Source: Streptomyces sp. ICC1
GTDB lineage: Bacteria; Actinomycetota; Actinomycetes; Streptomycetales; Streptomycetaceae
Direction: 5' to 3'
Assembly (NCBI RefSeq): GCF_003287935.1
Contig: NZ_CP030287.1
Span: 6,162,613-6,226,612, forward strand
DNA length: 64,000 nucleotides
Under the pieces are notes generated by a model. It did no database searches. It was not told the origin of the DNA and was given only the letters and a program-made list of their open reading frames with translations. Every line of letters begins with the position of its first letter. The stretch's first letter is position 1. Position numbers and translations under genes: made by a program. Positions 9,448 to 17,852 of the stretch are shown here, piece after piece.

Positions 9448-11038
9448 GTGCGTCCTACCCGTGCGACGGTCCTGCTCACCGCGGGCCTCGTCACCCTTCT
9501 CGGGATACCGGCTGTCGCCGCTGCCGAGACCCCGGCCGACCTGTCCGTGAACAGCGCTTCGGACGCCTGTTCCGACGCCGGGACCGGCTCGAAGTCCGTC
9601 CCGTTCTGCTCGATCGGCGCCGCGGCCAAGGTGGTCAAGCCGGGCCAGACCGTGCGGATCGCCCCGGACACCAGCTACCCCGACGCGGTCACGATCGACC
9701 GCTCGGGAGAGCCGGGCAAGCCGATCACCTTCGCCGTCGGCGAGGACGGCGGCGGCGTCTTCCGGTCCTACCTCGACAAGGGCCTGACCGTCAGCGGGGC
9801 CTCCCACGTCGTGGTCCGCGGACTCCAGGTCAGGGGCGGGGTGCGCGTCGGCGGTTCCCGCGACGTCACGCTGGAGAAGCTCTACGCCTACGGACCCCAA
9901 GCCGCCGCCGTCGTGGTCGGCGAGGCGAGCACGGACGTACGCGTCGTGCGGAGCACGCTCGGCGCCGTCCGGATCGAGGGCGGGGCGCAGCGCACCGTCC
10001 TCAGCCGCAACGTGATCGAGGACAACCGGCGGCCGGGGGCGACGGTGCTGGACGCGCCCGGCACCGTCCTCACCAACAACAGCATCGGCGGCGACTGCGG
10101 GGCGGCCGTCTCGGTCGGCGGGACCTCGACCGGCTCGGCGCTGTTCAACAACGCGATCTTCACCAGGAGCACCCCCAAGACGTGCGCGGTCGCCGAGCCG
10201 CGCGTCGGCATCGCGGTGGCGCAGAGCGCCACGTCCGGTACCCGCGTCGACTACAACCTCATCGCGGCCCAGTCCGCGGGCGTGGCATCCCCTTACAACT
10301 GGGCCGGCACGGACCACCAGACGGTGGTGGCGTTCCTGGCAGCCAGCGGCCAGGGTGCGCACGACATCGTGAACGTGTCCCCCGAAGGCGTCGGCACGTG
10401 GGACGGATCCCCCACCATCGATTCGGGCGATTCCACGGCCCCGGGGGTGATTCCCCTGGACCTCTACGGGAAGCCGGTCGCGGACGACCCGAGGGTGCCC
10501 AACACGGGCAAGGACGGCGGGTACATCGACCGCGGCGCCTACGAGGCGCAGGACGACCTGCGGAGCGTGAACCTCTCGCTGAGCGAGAGCTGGGCGCCGG
10601 TCGGTACGCGCGTGAAGGCGACGGCCTCCGTGGACAGCAAGTGGCCCGCCGGCGTGACGTACCACTTCGACTTCGGTGACGGCACGGCTCCGGTGGTCAC
10701 CGAGCAGACCACCGCCGAGCACGCCTACGCCGTGCCGGGCGACTACGCGGCCAAGGTGAAGGCCGTCAACGGCGTCGGAGCGGAGGTCTCCTCCTTCGAC
10801 ATCCTGACCAAGGTGACCCCGGCCGGTTCGCTGGCCACGGCCTTCACGGTCAAGCCGGAACTGCCCACCAACCAGAGCCCCCTCAGCGGTGTCCTGCCGC
10901 TGAGCGTCTCGGTCGACACCGCGGGCACCACGGCGCCGTGGCCGGTGACGAGCGCGGACGTGGACTTCGGTGACGGCACCACCGCGCACAGCACCGACGG
11001 CCGCTTCTCCTCCTACGCCTACAAGCAGCCGGGCGAGT
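9448..11038 (+). CDS. Secreted parallel-beta-helix and PKD-domain protein, 3' truncated
   Basis: The N-terminus is a Sec signal peptide (cleavage near AVAAAET). A pectate-lyase-like right-handed beta-helix region follows (about residues 60-360), with repeated V-x-N/L motifs. At least one full PKD domain has HFDFGDG and PGDYAAKVKAVN; a second PKD domain (VDFGDGTTAHS) breaks off in AYKQPGE. From about 11039 the frame runs into unrelated sequence until it meets the UPF0114 gene in the same frame. GTG 9448 has a GAAGGAA site. The loss of the end appears to be a seam, not a natural stop. Function beyond surface or carbohydrate binding is unknown. Confidence 0.75.
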
Positions 11039-11160
11039 CTCAGCCGTCCCACCAGCCACTCCAGCGCCGGCGGGACCTCGCGGCCCCACGTCTCGTAGTG
11101 GTGCCCGCCGCTGCCCAGGACGATCGACGACACCCGCGCGGGCGCCCGCACCGCATCGAT
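11039..11160 (-). pseudogene. C-terminal scrap of an alpha/beta-hydrolase-fold esterase
   Basis: The minus strand reads QFIDAVRAPARVSSIVLGSG, then GGHHYETWGREVPPALEWL, which is the C-terminal end of a putative-esterase family protein (the HHYETW His is the usual catalytic His). No start, nucleophile or proper stop is present. The piece is wedged between the truncated PKD protein and the UPF0114 gene, so two breakpoints lie at about 11038 and 11150-11165. Boundaries are approximate. Confidence 0.55.
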
Positions 11161-11166
11161 GAACTG

Positions 11167-11646
11167 ATGTTCCTGAGCCGCTGGCTCCAGCTGCCGCTCT
11201 ACCTGGGCCTGATCGTGGCCCAGGTGGTCTACGTCTGGGTCTTCCTCAAGGACGTCGCCCACCTGGTCGGGGACATCGGCGCCCTCACGGAGACCACGAC
11301 CATGCTGATGGTCCTGGGCCTGGTGGACGTGGTGATGGTCGCCAACCTGCTGCTGATGGTGATCGTCGGCGGCTACGAGACCTTCGTGGCCAGGGTCAAC
11401 CTCAAGGACCACCCCGACGAGCCGGAATGGCTCAGCCACGTCAACGCGAACGTCCTGAAGGTGAAACTGGCCACCGCCATCATCGGCATCTCCTCGATCC
11501 ACCTCCTGAAGTCCTTCATCGAGATCTCCGGGGACACGTGGGTGTGGCAGCAGACGATGTGGCAGGTGATCGTGCACGTGGCCTTCATCGTGTCGGCCAT
11601 CGCCCTCGCCCTGATCGACCGCCTGCTGCCGAAGTCACAGCACTAG
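11167..11646 (+). CDS. UPF0114 (YqhA-like) membrane protein, N-terminus possibly short
   Basis: The 159-residue product matches the UPF0114/YqhA family. Four predicted membrane segments include LPLYLGLIVAQVVYVWVF. The conserved motifs GGYETFVARVN, ISSIHLLKSF and a final ALIDRLLP are present. Compared with YqhA, about 8-15 residues before SRWL are missing or replaced, and the sequence just upstream belongs to the esterase scrap. The real start may therefore have been lost at the seam. The molecular function of the family is unknown. Its TAG stop lies in the tip of the inverted-repeat element that follows. Confidence 0.8.
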   Translation: MFLSRWLQLPLYLGLIVAQVVYVWVFLKDVAHLVGDIGALTETTTMLMVLGLVDVVMVANLLLMVIVGGYETFVARVNLKDHPDEPEWLSHVNANVLKVKLATAIIGISSIHLLKSFIEISGDTWVWQQTMWQVIVHVAFIVSAIALALIDRLLPKSQH

Positions 11647-11833
11647 TGCCGTGACCGGAAAGGTCCACCGGGTCACGGCGCCCGGCACGGCACCTCGCCG
11701 CGTTGTCGGACCACCGAAGTACGTCCAGTACAAGCGGCGGCCCTCCGCCCGGGGGCCCCTCCCAGCGGTAGCTGGGGGAGATGCACCGCACCGGACACCG
11801 CGACCCGGCAAACCTTCCCGGCCACGGCACTAG
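11644..11833. repeat. 190-bp element with about 50-bp imperfect terminal inverted repeats
   Basis: The element starts and ends with CTAG. The outer 23 bases of each end match inverted with three differences, and weaker complementarity continues for about 50 bp, most differences being transitions that keep G-U pairing. The centre carries the CCTCCCAGCGGTAGCTGGG hairpin that is widespread in Streptomyces intergenic DNA. Both convergent neighbours take their TAG stops from the tips. It resembles a MITE-like insertion that now acts as a two-way terminator. Confidence 0.65.
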
Positions 11834-12585
11834 CCGCGCAGGAAGGCCTCGACCTCGGTCGCGAAGGCCACCGGGCTCTCGTGCGGCGGGTAGTGGCCGG
11901 CGCCGGGCAGCGGGTGGATGCGGCAGTCGGGGTACCAGACCTGCCAGGTGGCCCGCATGACGTCGACGGTGAGCGCGAGGTCGTACTCGCCGACGAGGAC
12001 CAGGACCGGGACGGTGCTGCCCTTCACGGCGGCGGACAGGTCCAGCGGCTGCCAGCTCGCGAGGTACGCGGCGAAGGCCTCGGGGCGGGACACGGCCAGC
12101 GAGTGCTCGACCATCAGGTCCAGCCAGCGCGGGCTCGCGCGGTGGCCGGTGACGACGTCGAGGATGGCGCGGCGGTTCCCGGCGTTCTCGGCGGCCCCGT
12201 AGAACAGCGCGCGGGTCGCGTCGTCCATCTCGTAGGGGGCCGCGGGGACGGGGTTGATCCCGACCAGCTTCTCCACGCGCTCGGGGGCGCGGACGAGGAC
12301 CTGCTGCATGGCCTTGCCGCCCATGGAGTGCCCGAGGAGGGAGAAGGTGTCCCAGCCGAGCTCGTCGGCGAGCGCGAGGACGTCGTCGGCGATCTCGGCG
12401 AGGTTGTGGCGGCCGGGGACGTCCCGGCGGTCGCCGTAGCCCCGGTAGTCGAGGAAGGCGTACGAGAACTCCCGCGGGTCCAGGTACTCCAGCACGGAGC
12501 CCCAGTTGGTGGACGTGCCGAACCAGTCGTGCAGCACGATGATGCGGACGGGGCCGGTGCCGATCCTGCGGTGGGCGATGGCCAT
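11830..12585 (-). CDS. Alpha/beta hydrolase
   Basis: Serine hydrolase of 251 residues, probably cytoplasmic. The nucleophile elbow is GHSMGGK (Ser about 95). The oxyanion region IIVLHDWFG comes first, an acid lies in VLVGEYD, and the catalytic His is in GAGHYPPHE near the C-terminus. Length is normal for the family and no signal peptide is seen. GGGAG lies upstream of the ATG. The TAG stop falls in the right tip of the 190-bp element. Substrate unknown. Confidence 0.9.
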   Translation of the reverse strand: MAIAHRRIGTGPVRIIVLHDWFGTSTNWGSVLEYLDPREFSYAFLDYRGYGDRRDVPGRHNLAEIADDVLALADELGWDTFSLLGHSMGGKAMQQVLVRAPERVEKLVGINPVPAAPYEMDDATRALFYGAAENAGNRRAILDVVTGHRASPRWLDLMVEHSLAVSRPEAFAAYLASWQPLDLSAAVKGSTVPVLVLVGEYDLALTVDVMRATWQVWYPDCRIHPLPGAGHYPPHESPVAFATEVEAFLRG

Positions 12586-12800
12586 GCGTTCTCCCTCGGT
12601 GACGGGGCTGAAAGAATTGCCGCCGTACGTTCTGCCCACCGGGCCTACCATCACACCGTGACGCCGGCACCTTCCCCCCGTGGTGCGCGTCCGGGTCCCG
12701 GACACAGGCCGCGAGCTCCTGCCGCGCCACGCCCGCAGCCACCGCCCCGCTGACCTCCCGGTCCTGGAGCGGCGGCTGCTGCGCGTACCGGCCGACCGCG

Positions 12801-14861
12801 TCAGACGGTCTTGATCGCCGGGTCCGAGACGCCCGTCGCGCCCGTTTCCACGTGGCCGGCGAAGCGGCGCAGGAAGGTGGCGTCCGCGTCGGAGACGACC
12901 GTGACGTCGTACCAGCGGGCCGTGCCGGACAGGTTCACCGTGTGCGCGACCGTGCCGCCCGCCGCGACGCGCAGGACCTGGGCCGCGCCTCCGTAGGCGT
13001 TGGTCACCGTGAGGTTGACCGCCGCCGTACCGGAGTTGGCCAGCGTCAGCTTGAGGTTGCCGGTGGCCGCGTCGTGGCGGGCCGTGACCTCGGGGCCGGC
13101 CTTCTTCGCCGGGCCCTTCCACGTGCGCAGGAAGCCGTTCGGGCCCCAGACCGTGAGGTTGACCTGGTTCCCGGTGGAGCCGCTCGTGCTCCAGGTGTCC
13201 GACAGGGTCTTGCCCGCCTCGACCGTGTAGGGCCACGGGCCGTCCGTGCGGTTGCCCGAGGTGCTGTGGAAATGGGCGCCGAGGGAGGGTCCGGAGGAGA
13301 AGGTCAGGGTGAACTTGCCGGTGGAGACGGTGGCCTTGCCGTCCGCGTACGGCTGGTAGCCGAGCGCGCGCGTCGGCTTCGCGCCCGCCTCCTGCTTGGG
13401 CAGGGCGCCGGTCGCCGGCGGGACCGGGTGGTAGGACGGGTGGGTGTTGTGGTCCGCCGGGACGTACGCGGCCGTCGAGGGCAGGGCCGCCGGGGACGCG
13501 TCCGCCCGGCTGAAGTCGAAGGCCGAGGTCAGGTCGCCGCAGACCGCGCGCCGCCACGGCGAGATGTTGGGCTCCTGCACGCCGAACCGCTTCTCCATGA
13601 AGCGGATCACCGAGGTGTGGTCGAAGGTCTCGGAGCAGACGTAGCCGCCCTTGCTCCACGGGGAGACCACGATCATCGGGACGCGCGGGCCCAGCCCGTA
13701 GGGGCCGGCCGCGTAGCCGCCGCCCCCGGCGTACAGGTCCTTCGTGACGTCGGCGGTGGACAGGCCCCACGCCGCGGAGGTGGGCGGGTACGGCGGCACG
13801 ACGTGGTCGAAGAAGCCGTCGTTCTCGTCGTAGGTGATGAGGAAGGCCGTCTTCGCCCACACGTCGGGGTTGGCCGTCAGCGCGTCGAGCACCTGCGAGA
13901 TGTACCAGGCGCCGAAGTTCGTGGGCCAGTTCGGGTGCTCGCTGAACGCCTCGGGCGCCGCGATCCACGAGACCTGCGGCAGCGTGCCGCCCACCACGTC
14001 CGCGCGCAGCTTGTCGAAGTAGCCTTCGCCCGCCTTGGCGTTGGTGCCCGTACGGGCCTTCTCGTACAGGGCGCTGCCCGGCTGGGCGTTGCGGTAGGAG
14101 TTGAAGTACAGCAGCGAGTTGTCGCCGTAGTTGCCGCGGAAGGCGTCGCCGATCCAGCCCCAGTGGCCGGCCGCGTTCAGGCCGTCGCCGATGTCCTGGT
14201 AGACCTTCCAGGACACCCCGGCCGCCTCCAGGCGCTCGGGGTAGGTCTTCCAGCCGTAGCCGGCCTCCTGGTTGCCGAGGACCGGGCCGCCGCCGGTGCC
14301 GTCGTTGCCCGTGTGTCCCGACCACATGTAGTAGCGGTTGGGGTCCGTGGCGCCGATGAAGGAGCAGTGGTAGGCGTCGCACACGGTGAAGGCGTCGGCG
14401 AGCGCGTAGTGGAACGGGATGTCGTTCCGCTTCATGTACGACATGGTCGTCGCCGTCTTGGCCGGCACCCACTTGTCGTACTTGCCGTTGTTGTACGCCG
14501 CGTGGCCGCCGGCCCAGTCGTGGTTCAGGCCCTCGACGAACTGCATGCCGAGGTCGTTGACCTGGGGGTTGAAGGGGAGGATGTCCTTCGTCCCGTTGGA
14601 CTGGTGGAAGACGGACTTGCCGTTGTCCTGCAGGACCGGACGCGGGTCACCGAAGCCCCGTACGCCCTTCATCGAGCCGAAGTACTGGTCGAAGGACCGG
14701 TTCTCCTGCATGAGGACGACGATGTGCTCGATGTCCTGGATGGTTCCGGTGGCGCCCTGCGCCGGTATCGCGGCGGCGCGCGCGATGCTCTCGTTCAGCA
14801 TCGTGATCGCGGCGGTACCGCCGGCGATCTGCAGGAACCTGCGGCGGTTGAGCTCTGCCAT
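12801..14861 (-). CDS. Tat-exported non-haemolytic phospholipase C
   Basis: Secreted phosphocholine-specific phospholipase C of 686 residues. The Tat signal reads NRRRFLQIAG. The phosphoesterase core includes VVLMQENRSFDQYFG, the metal-site region GLNHDW, TDPNRYYMWSG and ITYDENDGFFDHV. Two C-terminal DUF756-type beta domains (about 475-680) are characteristic of bacterial PLC. In streptomycetes such enzymes release phosphate from lipids and are often phosphate-regulated, but no clear Pho box was found upstream. The gene stands alone on this strand. Confidence 0.94.
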   Translation of the reverse strand: MAELNRRRFLQIAGGTAAITMLNESIARAAAIPAQGATGTIQDIEHIVVLMQENRSFDQYFGSMKGVRGFGDPRPVLQDNGKSVFHQSNGTKDILPFNPQVNDLGMQFVEGLNHDWAGGHAAYNNGKYDKWVPAKTATTMSYMKRNDIPFHYALADAFTVCDAYHCSFIGATDPNRYYMWSGHTGNDGTGGGPVLGNQEAGYGWKTYPERLEAAGVSWKVYQDIGDGLNAAGHWGWIGDAFRGNYGDNSLLYFNSYRNAQPGSALYEKARTGTNAKAGEGYFDKLRADVVGGTLPQVSWIAAPEAFSEHPNWPTNFGAWYISQVLDALTANPDVWAKTAFLITYDENDGFFDHVVPPYPPTSAAWGLSTADVTKDLYAGGGGYAAGPYGLGPRVPMIVVSPWSKGGYVCSETFDHTSVIRFMEKRFGVQEPNISPWRRAVCGDLTSAFDFSRADASPAALPSTAAYVPADHNTHPSYHPVPPATGALPKQEAGAKPTRALGYQPYADGKATVSTGKFTLTFSSGPSLGAHFHSTSGNRTDGPWPYTVEAGKTLSDTWSTSGSTGNQVNLTVWGPNGFLRTWKGPAKKAGPEVTARHDAATGNLKLTLANSGTAAVNLTVTNAYGGAAQVLRVAAGGTVAHTVNLSGTARWYDVTVVSDADATFLRRFAGHVETGATGVSDPAIKTV

Positions 14862-15085
14862 GGCGTGACGACCTCTGTCGGTGAGACGGTGCGGGGGTGT
14901 CGGGGGGCGCCCCAAGAACAGCGGCCCCGGGGTACCGGTCGGCGTTGCTTTCGTGACAGTGGGCCGTACACCTGGAAAACGGAAGCCCTCGTACGCCGGT
15001 CCACACCTCACGGCCACCTTCTCGCCACATGCCGCCCGCGGTCCCCGCCCCGCACCACCACCCCTCACACCCCGGGGTTTCGTCT

Positions 15086-15149
15086 CACCGGCTCACCGGC
15101 TCACCGGCTCACCCGCTCACCGACTCACCCGATCACCTGATCACCGGAC
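15086..15149. repeat. Eight degenerate copies of an 8-bp tandem repeat
   Basis: The unit CACCGGCT is repeated about eight times; the first three copies are exact and later ones carry one or two changes. The last copy contains the stop codon of the minus-strand gene at 15141. The array is too short and has no spacers, so it is not CRISPR. Confidence 0.85.
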
Positions 15150-15821
15150 CTGGGGGCAGACCCGGCCGGCCGCCGCGCAGCGCGCCTCGAAGCCCGGCGG
15201 CAGCCAGCCGCCGTTGAGCAGCCGGGGATGGGCCGGGAAGGCGCTGTGCGCGGCGAGCGCGAACATCAGCGAGGCCCACAGCGACTGGACGCGGACGCTG
15301 AGGAACCCGCCCCCGTCCACGTTCTGGAACCCGCACTCGAAGACGTCCGCCCCGACCAGGTCCATGGTGGCCAGTCCCGACCAGTTCAGGTCCAGGTAGC
15401 TCTGCGGGTGCCCGAAGTAGGCGCGCCGGTCGGTGACGGTCAGCTCGCCCGGGCCGTCGCTCGCCCAGCGGGGCTGCGCGTCGGCCGCGGCCCGGTTGCG
15501 GCGGGCGGCGTTGCCGAGCGCCGAGGCGGCCATGCTGCCGAGGACGAAGCCGGTGCCGCCGAAGGCGACCACGCTGCTCTGCTGGTAGGAGCCGTTGCCC
15601 AGGGCCCGCCAGGTGTAGCGCGTCGCCGGGCCCGAGGCGAGCGGCAGTTCGCCGGGGGCCAGGCGCACCCGGGAAGGCACCGGGGGACGGGCGGAGAGCC
15701 GCCCGTGCACGAGGTCGTGCACCACGGCACAGGTGTACAGCAGGTGGTCGTCGACCGGTGTCCAGTCCGGCGGCTGCCGCCGCACCACGTCCTGCCGCTC
15801 CGCATAAGAGTTCTCGTCCAT
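15141..15821 (-). CDS. Uncharacterised protein, 226 residues
   Basis: Not recognised. The protein is soluble-looking, with one small-residue hydrophobic stretch in the middle (about 80-105, with GGTGFVLGSMAASALG) that could be a membrane-associated hairpin. Upstream of it lie DDHLLYTCAVVHDLVHGRL and an N-terminal half with a beta-rich look; the sequence GELTVTDRRAYF resembles the strands of PH-like bacterial domains. A GGGGGAG site precedes ATG 15821. The promoter side abuts the left 57-bp repeat of the msrB-linked element, so its upstream region may have been altered by that insertion. Confidence 0.7.
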   Translation of the reverse strand: MDENSYAERQDVVRRQPPDWTPVDDHLLYTCAVVHDLVHGRLSARPPVPSRVRLAPGELPLASGPATRYTWRALGNGSYQQSSVVAFGGTGFVLGSMAASALGNAARRNRAAADAQPRWASDGPGELTVTDRRAYFGHPQSYLDLNWSGLATMDLVGADVFECGFQNVDGGGFLSVRVQSLWASLMFALAAHSAFPAHPRLLNGGWLPPGFEARCAAAGRVCPQVR

Positions 15822-15891
15822 CTCCCCCGCCAGCCTCCGTCGGTGAACCGCTGGTTGCCATCCTAGGGATCACACGGCGGCCCGGCGGCGC

Positions 15892-15948
15892 GGGAGATGC
15901 TGTTGGTGCAGTAGCGCTGGTCCGTGGGCGTCGGGTAGCCCTCGCCCT
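15892..15948 (-). repeat. Left 57-bp repeat (orphan msrB 3' fragment, attL-like)
   Basis: Matches 17447-17503 in the same orientation with one difference (15906 G against 17461 A). On the minus strand it encodes the MsrB end through [10 protein letters not shown], then Thr instead of Ile, NSIS, after which the reading diverges into unrelated residues. It cannot make MsrB alone. Confidence 0.85.
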
Positions 15949-16010
15949 GGTGCGGTCGCGTTCTTGCCGGGCACCAGCCGTAGGCTGCCGTGGGAAAACA
16001 AGGGGAGACG

Positions 16011-17318
16011 ATGACTGACGACCGCGGGGCAATGATTCCGGTGTGGACGCTGGCTACCGGTGACGTCCGGGTGCCCGCATTGGCCGGAGACGAGCCGATG
16101 ACGGCTGAGCGCCTGGCTGAACTGCGCAGTGTGCTGGCCGGCCTGGCCAATGAGCCGATTGCCACACTTGAGGCGCATCCGCTGCCCGACAAGCTCGACC
16201 GCAGCCGAGGTATCCCGCTCGATGCCGCGAGTCCTTTGGCGAAGCACCTGTCGAAGCTCATCACGCAATCGGCGCAAGGTTCCTCTGTGGCGGCTACGGC
16301 GACCGCTGCCGGCGAAGGCCTGTATCGCATGGTGGTTCCCGCGAAGGTCGTCGCCCAGCTCGGTCAGGGCATCGTCCGCCCGATGGCGTCGAAGGTGGCG
16401 GCCGGTGGCATCCACGGAGCACTCATGAACTCAACGGGCATCACCGCCCAGGCGACGTTCGTGCCGGTCGGTAAAGCGGCAGCGGCAGGCGCGGTCGGTG
16501 GAGCCGGTGCGACGGCCGGCGTCGCGGCCGTCGGCAGCGCGGCGCTCACCGTGGCCGCGCCGCTCGTGCTCATGGCCATAGCGGTGGGCGTGAGCGCGAA
16601 TGCCGACTACCAGCGCCAGCTGGCTGTCGAACGCATCACGGAACTGCTGGAGCAACTGCACGAAGAGAAGCTCGCTGACGAGCGCAACGAACTCGACGGC
16701 TGCCGCGATGCCATTGAGAAGGCAACCGCCGTCCTGCTCGACCAGGGCAAGCTCGGTGCCTCGCTGGGCCTGGACTCGGCCGTGCATGCCATCAGCAAGG
16801 CACTGGCCGCCACTGACCGCCGCCTTGCCAAGTGGCAGAGCGCACTCGACAAGCTGCCCGACGGCAAGCCCGTCGAGATCGGCACGCTGAACAAGTCGTT
16901 CCCCGGCGTCGACGACCACGGCGGCAAGTTCCGCACCCACCTCGAACTCGCTGCCTTGGCCATCGCGCTGAAGCGGCGGGTCATCGTCCTGCAGGCCGTC
17001 GAGCACGCCCAGGGCGACCCTGACAACTTGTTCGCGAACTTCACCCGCCTCCTCAAGGCCGACCACCAGCGCCTCGCCACACTGGAGTCGAGCATCGCCG
17101 GGGTCCTGGCGCGCCTGTCGGCGCTGGAGCTGGCCCGCACGTCCGGTTTGCTGCCCGTGATGCACATCGGTGACGTCGATCGCCTACTGCGCGCGGCCAA
17201 CGGGCTTCACAAGCTGGGCGACGGCGTCGTGGTCAACAGCCCCACGACCGACGTGGCGATTGAGATCGCCCGCAACAAGGACGGCTCGCTGGTCGTGCTC
17301 CCCGCGCTGCCCGCGTAG
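16011..17318 (+). CDS. Unrecognised membrane-anchored protein, sole cargo of the msrB-linked element
   Basis: No family was recognised with confidence. The 435-residue product has an N-terminal soluble part, an Ala/Gly-rich hydrophobic segment at about residues 155-195 able to form two membrane helices (AAPLVLMAIAVGVS), and a long charged helical C-terminal half with coiled-coil character, including ITELLEQLHEEKLADERNEL. It ends with a beta-like section (VAIEIARNKDGSLVVLPAL). No signal peptide, nuclease, NTPase or protease motif was seen. ATG 16011 has a GGGGAG site. Base composition falls to about 58-65% GC in several places, somewhat below the neighbours. The topology suits a membrane effector, but any defence role is inference. 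Confidence 0.75.
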   Translation: MTDDRGAMIPVWTLATGDVRVPALAGDEPMTAERLAELRSVLAGLANEPIATLEAHPLPDKLDRSRGIPLDAASPLAKHLSKLITQSAQGSSVAATATAAGEGLYRMVVPAKVVAQLGQGIVRPMASKVAAGGIHGALMNSTGITAQATFVPVGKAAAAGAVGGAGATAGVAAVGSAALTVAAPLVLMAIAVGVSANADYQRQLAVERITELLEQLHEEKLADERNELDGCRDAIEKATAVLLDQGKLGASLGLDSAVHAISKALAATDRRLAKWQSALDKLPDGKPVEIGTLNKSFPGVDDHGGKFRTHLELAALAIALKRRVIVLQAVEHAQGDPDNLFANFTRLLKADHQRLATLESSIAGVLARLSALELARTSGLLPVMHIGDVDRLLRAANGLHKLGDGVVVNSPTTDVAIEIARNKDGSLVVLPALPA

Positions 17319-17347
17319 GCGCGGGCGCGCCGGGGGAGCCGGCACGA

Positions 17348-17377
17348 GAGCCCCGGCAACCATCGGTGCCGGGGCTC
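17348..17377. terminator. Terminator hairpin between the cargo gene and msrB
   Basis: Perfect 11-bp arms (17348-17358 and 17367-17377) flank an eight-base loop. It lies 30 bp after the plus-strand stop and 44 bp after the msrB stop on the other strand, so it can serve both convergent genes. Confidence 0.8.
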
Positions 17378-17420
17378 AAGGCTCTGCGGGACGCGCAGTC
17401 GTCTACGGTGGCCGAGCCTG

Positions 17421-17828
17421 TCAGCCCTCGTCCGGAACCAGGCGCAGGGAGATGCTGTTGATGCAGTAGCGCTGGTCCGTGGGCGTCGGGTAGCCCTCGC
17501 CCTCGAAGACGTGGCCCAGGTGCGAGCCGCACTTCGCGCAGAGCACCTCGGTGCGGACCATGCCGTGCGCGACGTCCGCCTTCAGCTCGACCGCGTCGGA
17601 GTCCTTCGGGTCGTAGAAGGAGGGCCAGCCGCAGTGCGACTCGAACTTCTCCGTGGAGCGGAACAGCTCGGAGCCGCAGCCGCGGCAGGAGTAGACGCCC
17701 TCGGTCTTGGTGTCCGTGTACTCACCGCGGAAGGCGGGCTCGGTGCCGGCGAGGCGCAGCACCTGGTACTCGGACGGGGTCAGCTCCGCCTGCCACTGCT
17801 CGTCCGTCTTCTCTACCTCGTACGACAT
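17421..17828 (-). CDS. msrB: Peptide-methionine (R)-S-oxide reductase
   Basis: Repairs methionine R-sulfoxide in proteins using thioredoxin, in the cytoplasm. The 135-residue product is full length. Zinc ligands are Cys48 and Cys51 (SCRGC) and Cys97 and Cys100 (CAKC). Landmarks include GWPSF and HGMVRTE, with catalytic Cys122 in RYCINSISL. The gene starts 24 bp after the murC stop, so the two probably share a transcript. Its 3' end forms the right repeat of the integrated element; the C-terminal residues after ISL may have been supplied by the element. Confidence 0.96.
   Translation of the reverse strand: MSYEVEKTDEQWQAELTPSEYQVLRLAGTEPAFRGEYTDTKTEGVYSCRGCGSELFRSTEKFESHCGWPSFYDPKDSDAVELKADVAHGMVRTEVLCAKCGSHLGHVFEGEGYPTPTDQRYCINSISLRLVPDEG
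17447..17503 (-). repeat. Right 57-bp repeat inside msrB (attR-like)
   Basis: This is the intact copy of the repeat found at 15892-15948. It covers the catalytic-cysteine codons of msrB ([16 protein letters not shown]), a strongly conserved stretch and thus a stable target for integration. Confidence 0.85.
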
Positions 17829-17852
17829 GACTTGTGCGCTCCCTGAGAACCG

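Larger units (their letters stand above)
15892..17503. mobile_element. Small putative integrated element at the 3' end of msrB
   Basis: Two 57-bp direct repeats with one mismatch bound the region. The right copy is the functional 3' part of msrB and the left copy is an orphan fragment of it. Between them lies one plus-strand gene with its own ribosome site and a hairpin. Duplication of a gene's 3' end on both sides of foreign DNA is what site-specific integration leaves. No recombinase is present, so the unit is non-autonomous, a remnant, or moved by another route such as recombination. The limits given are the outer edges of the repeats. Confidence 0.6.

Noticed and set aside
6967..11577. 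A 1536-residue open frame on the minus strand
   Set aside because: It is the antisense shadow of the sulfatase, PKD and UPF0114 genes. Its composition (Val, Gly, Arg, Asp, His-rich) is typical of GC-skewed antisense frames. Only the short esterase stretch (11039-11160) has family character.
12678..12800. A plus-strand frame reading VVRVRVPDTGRELLPRH and onwards
   Set aside because: It runs for about 45 residues between the hydrolase and phospholipase genes without ribosome site or family motif and ends inside the phospholipase 3' end; it may be a remnant, but support is too weak to annotate.
15086..15149. Possible CRISPR array
   Set aside because: Repeat unit is 8 bp with no spacers; no cas genes nearby.
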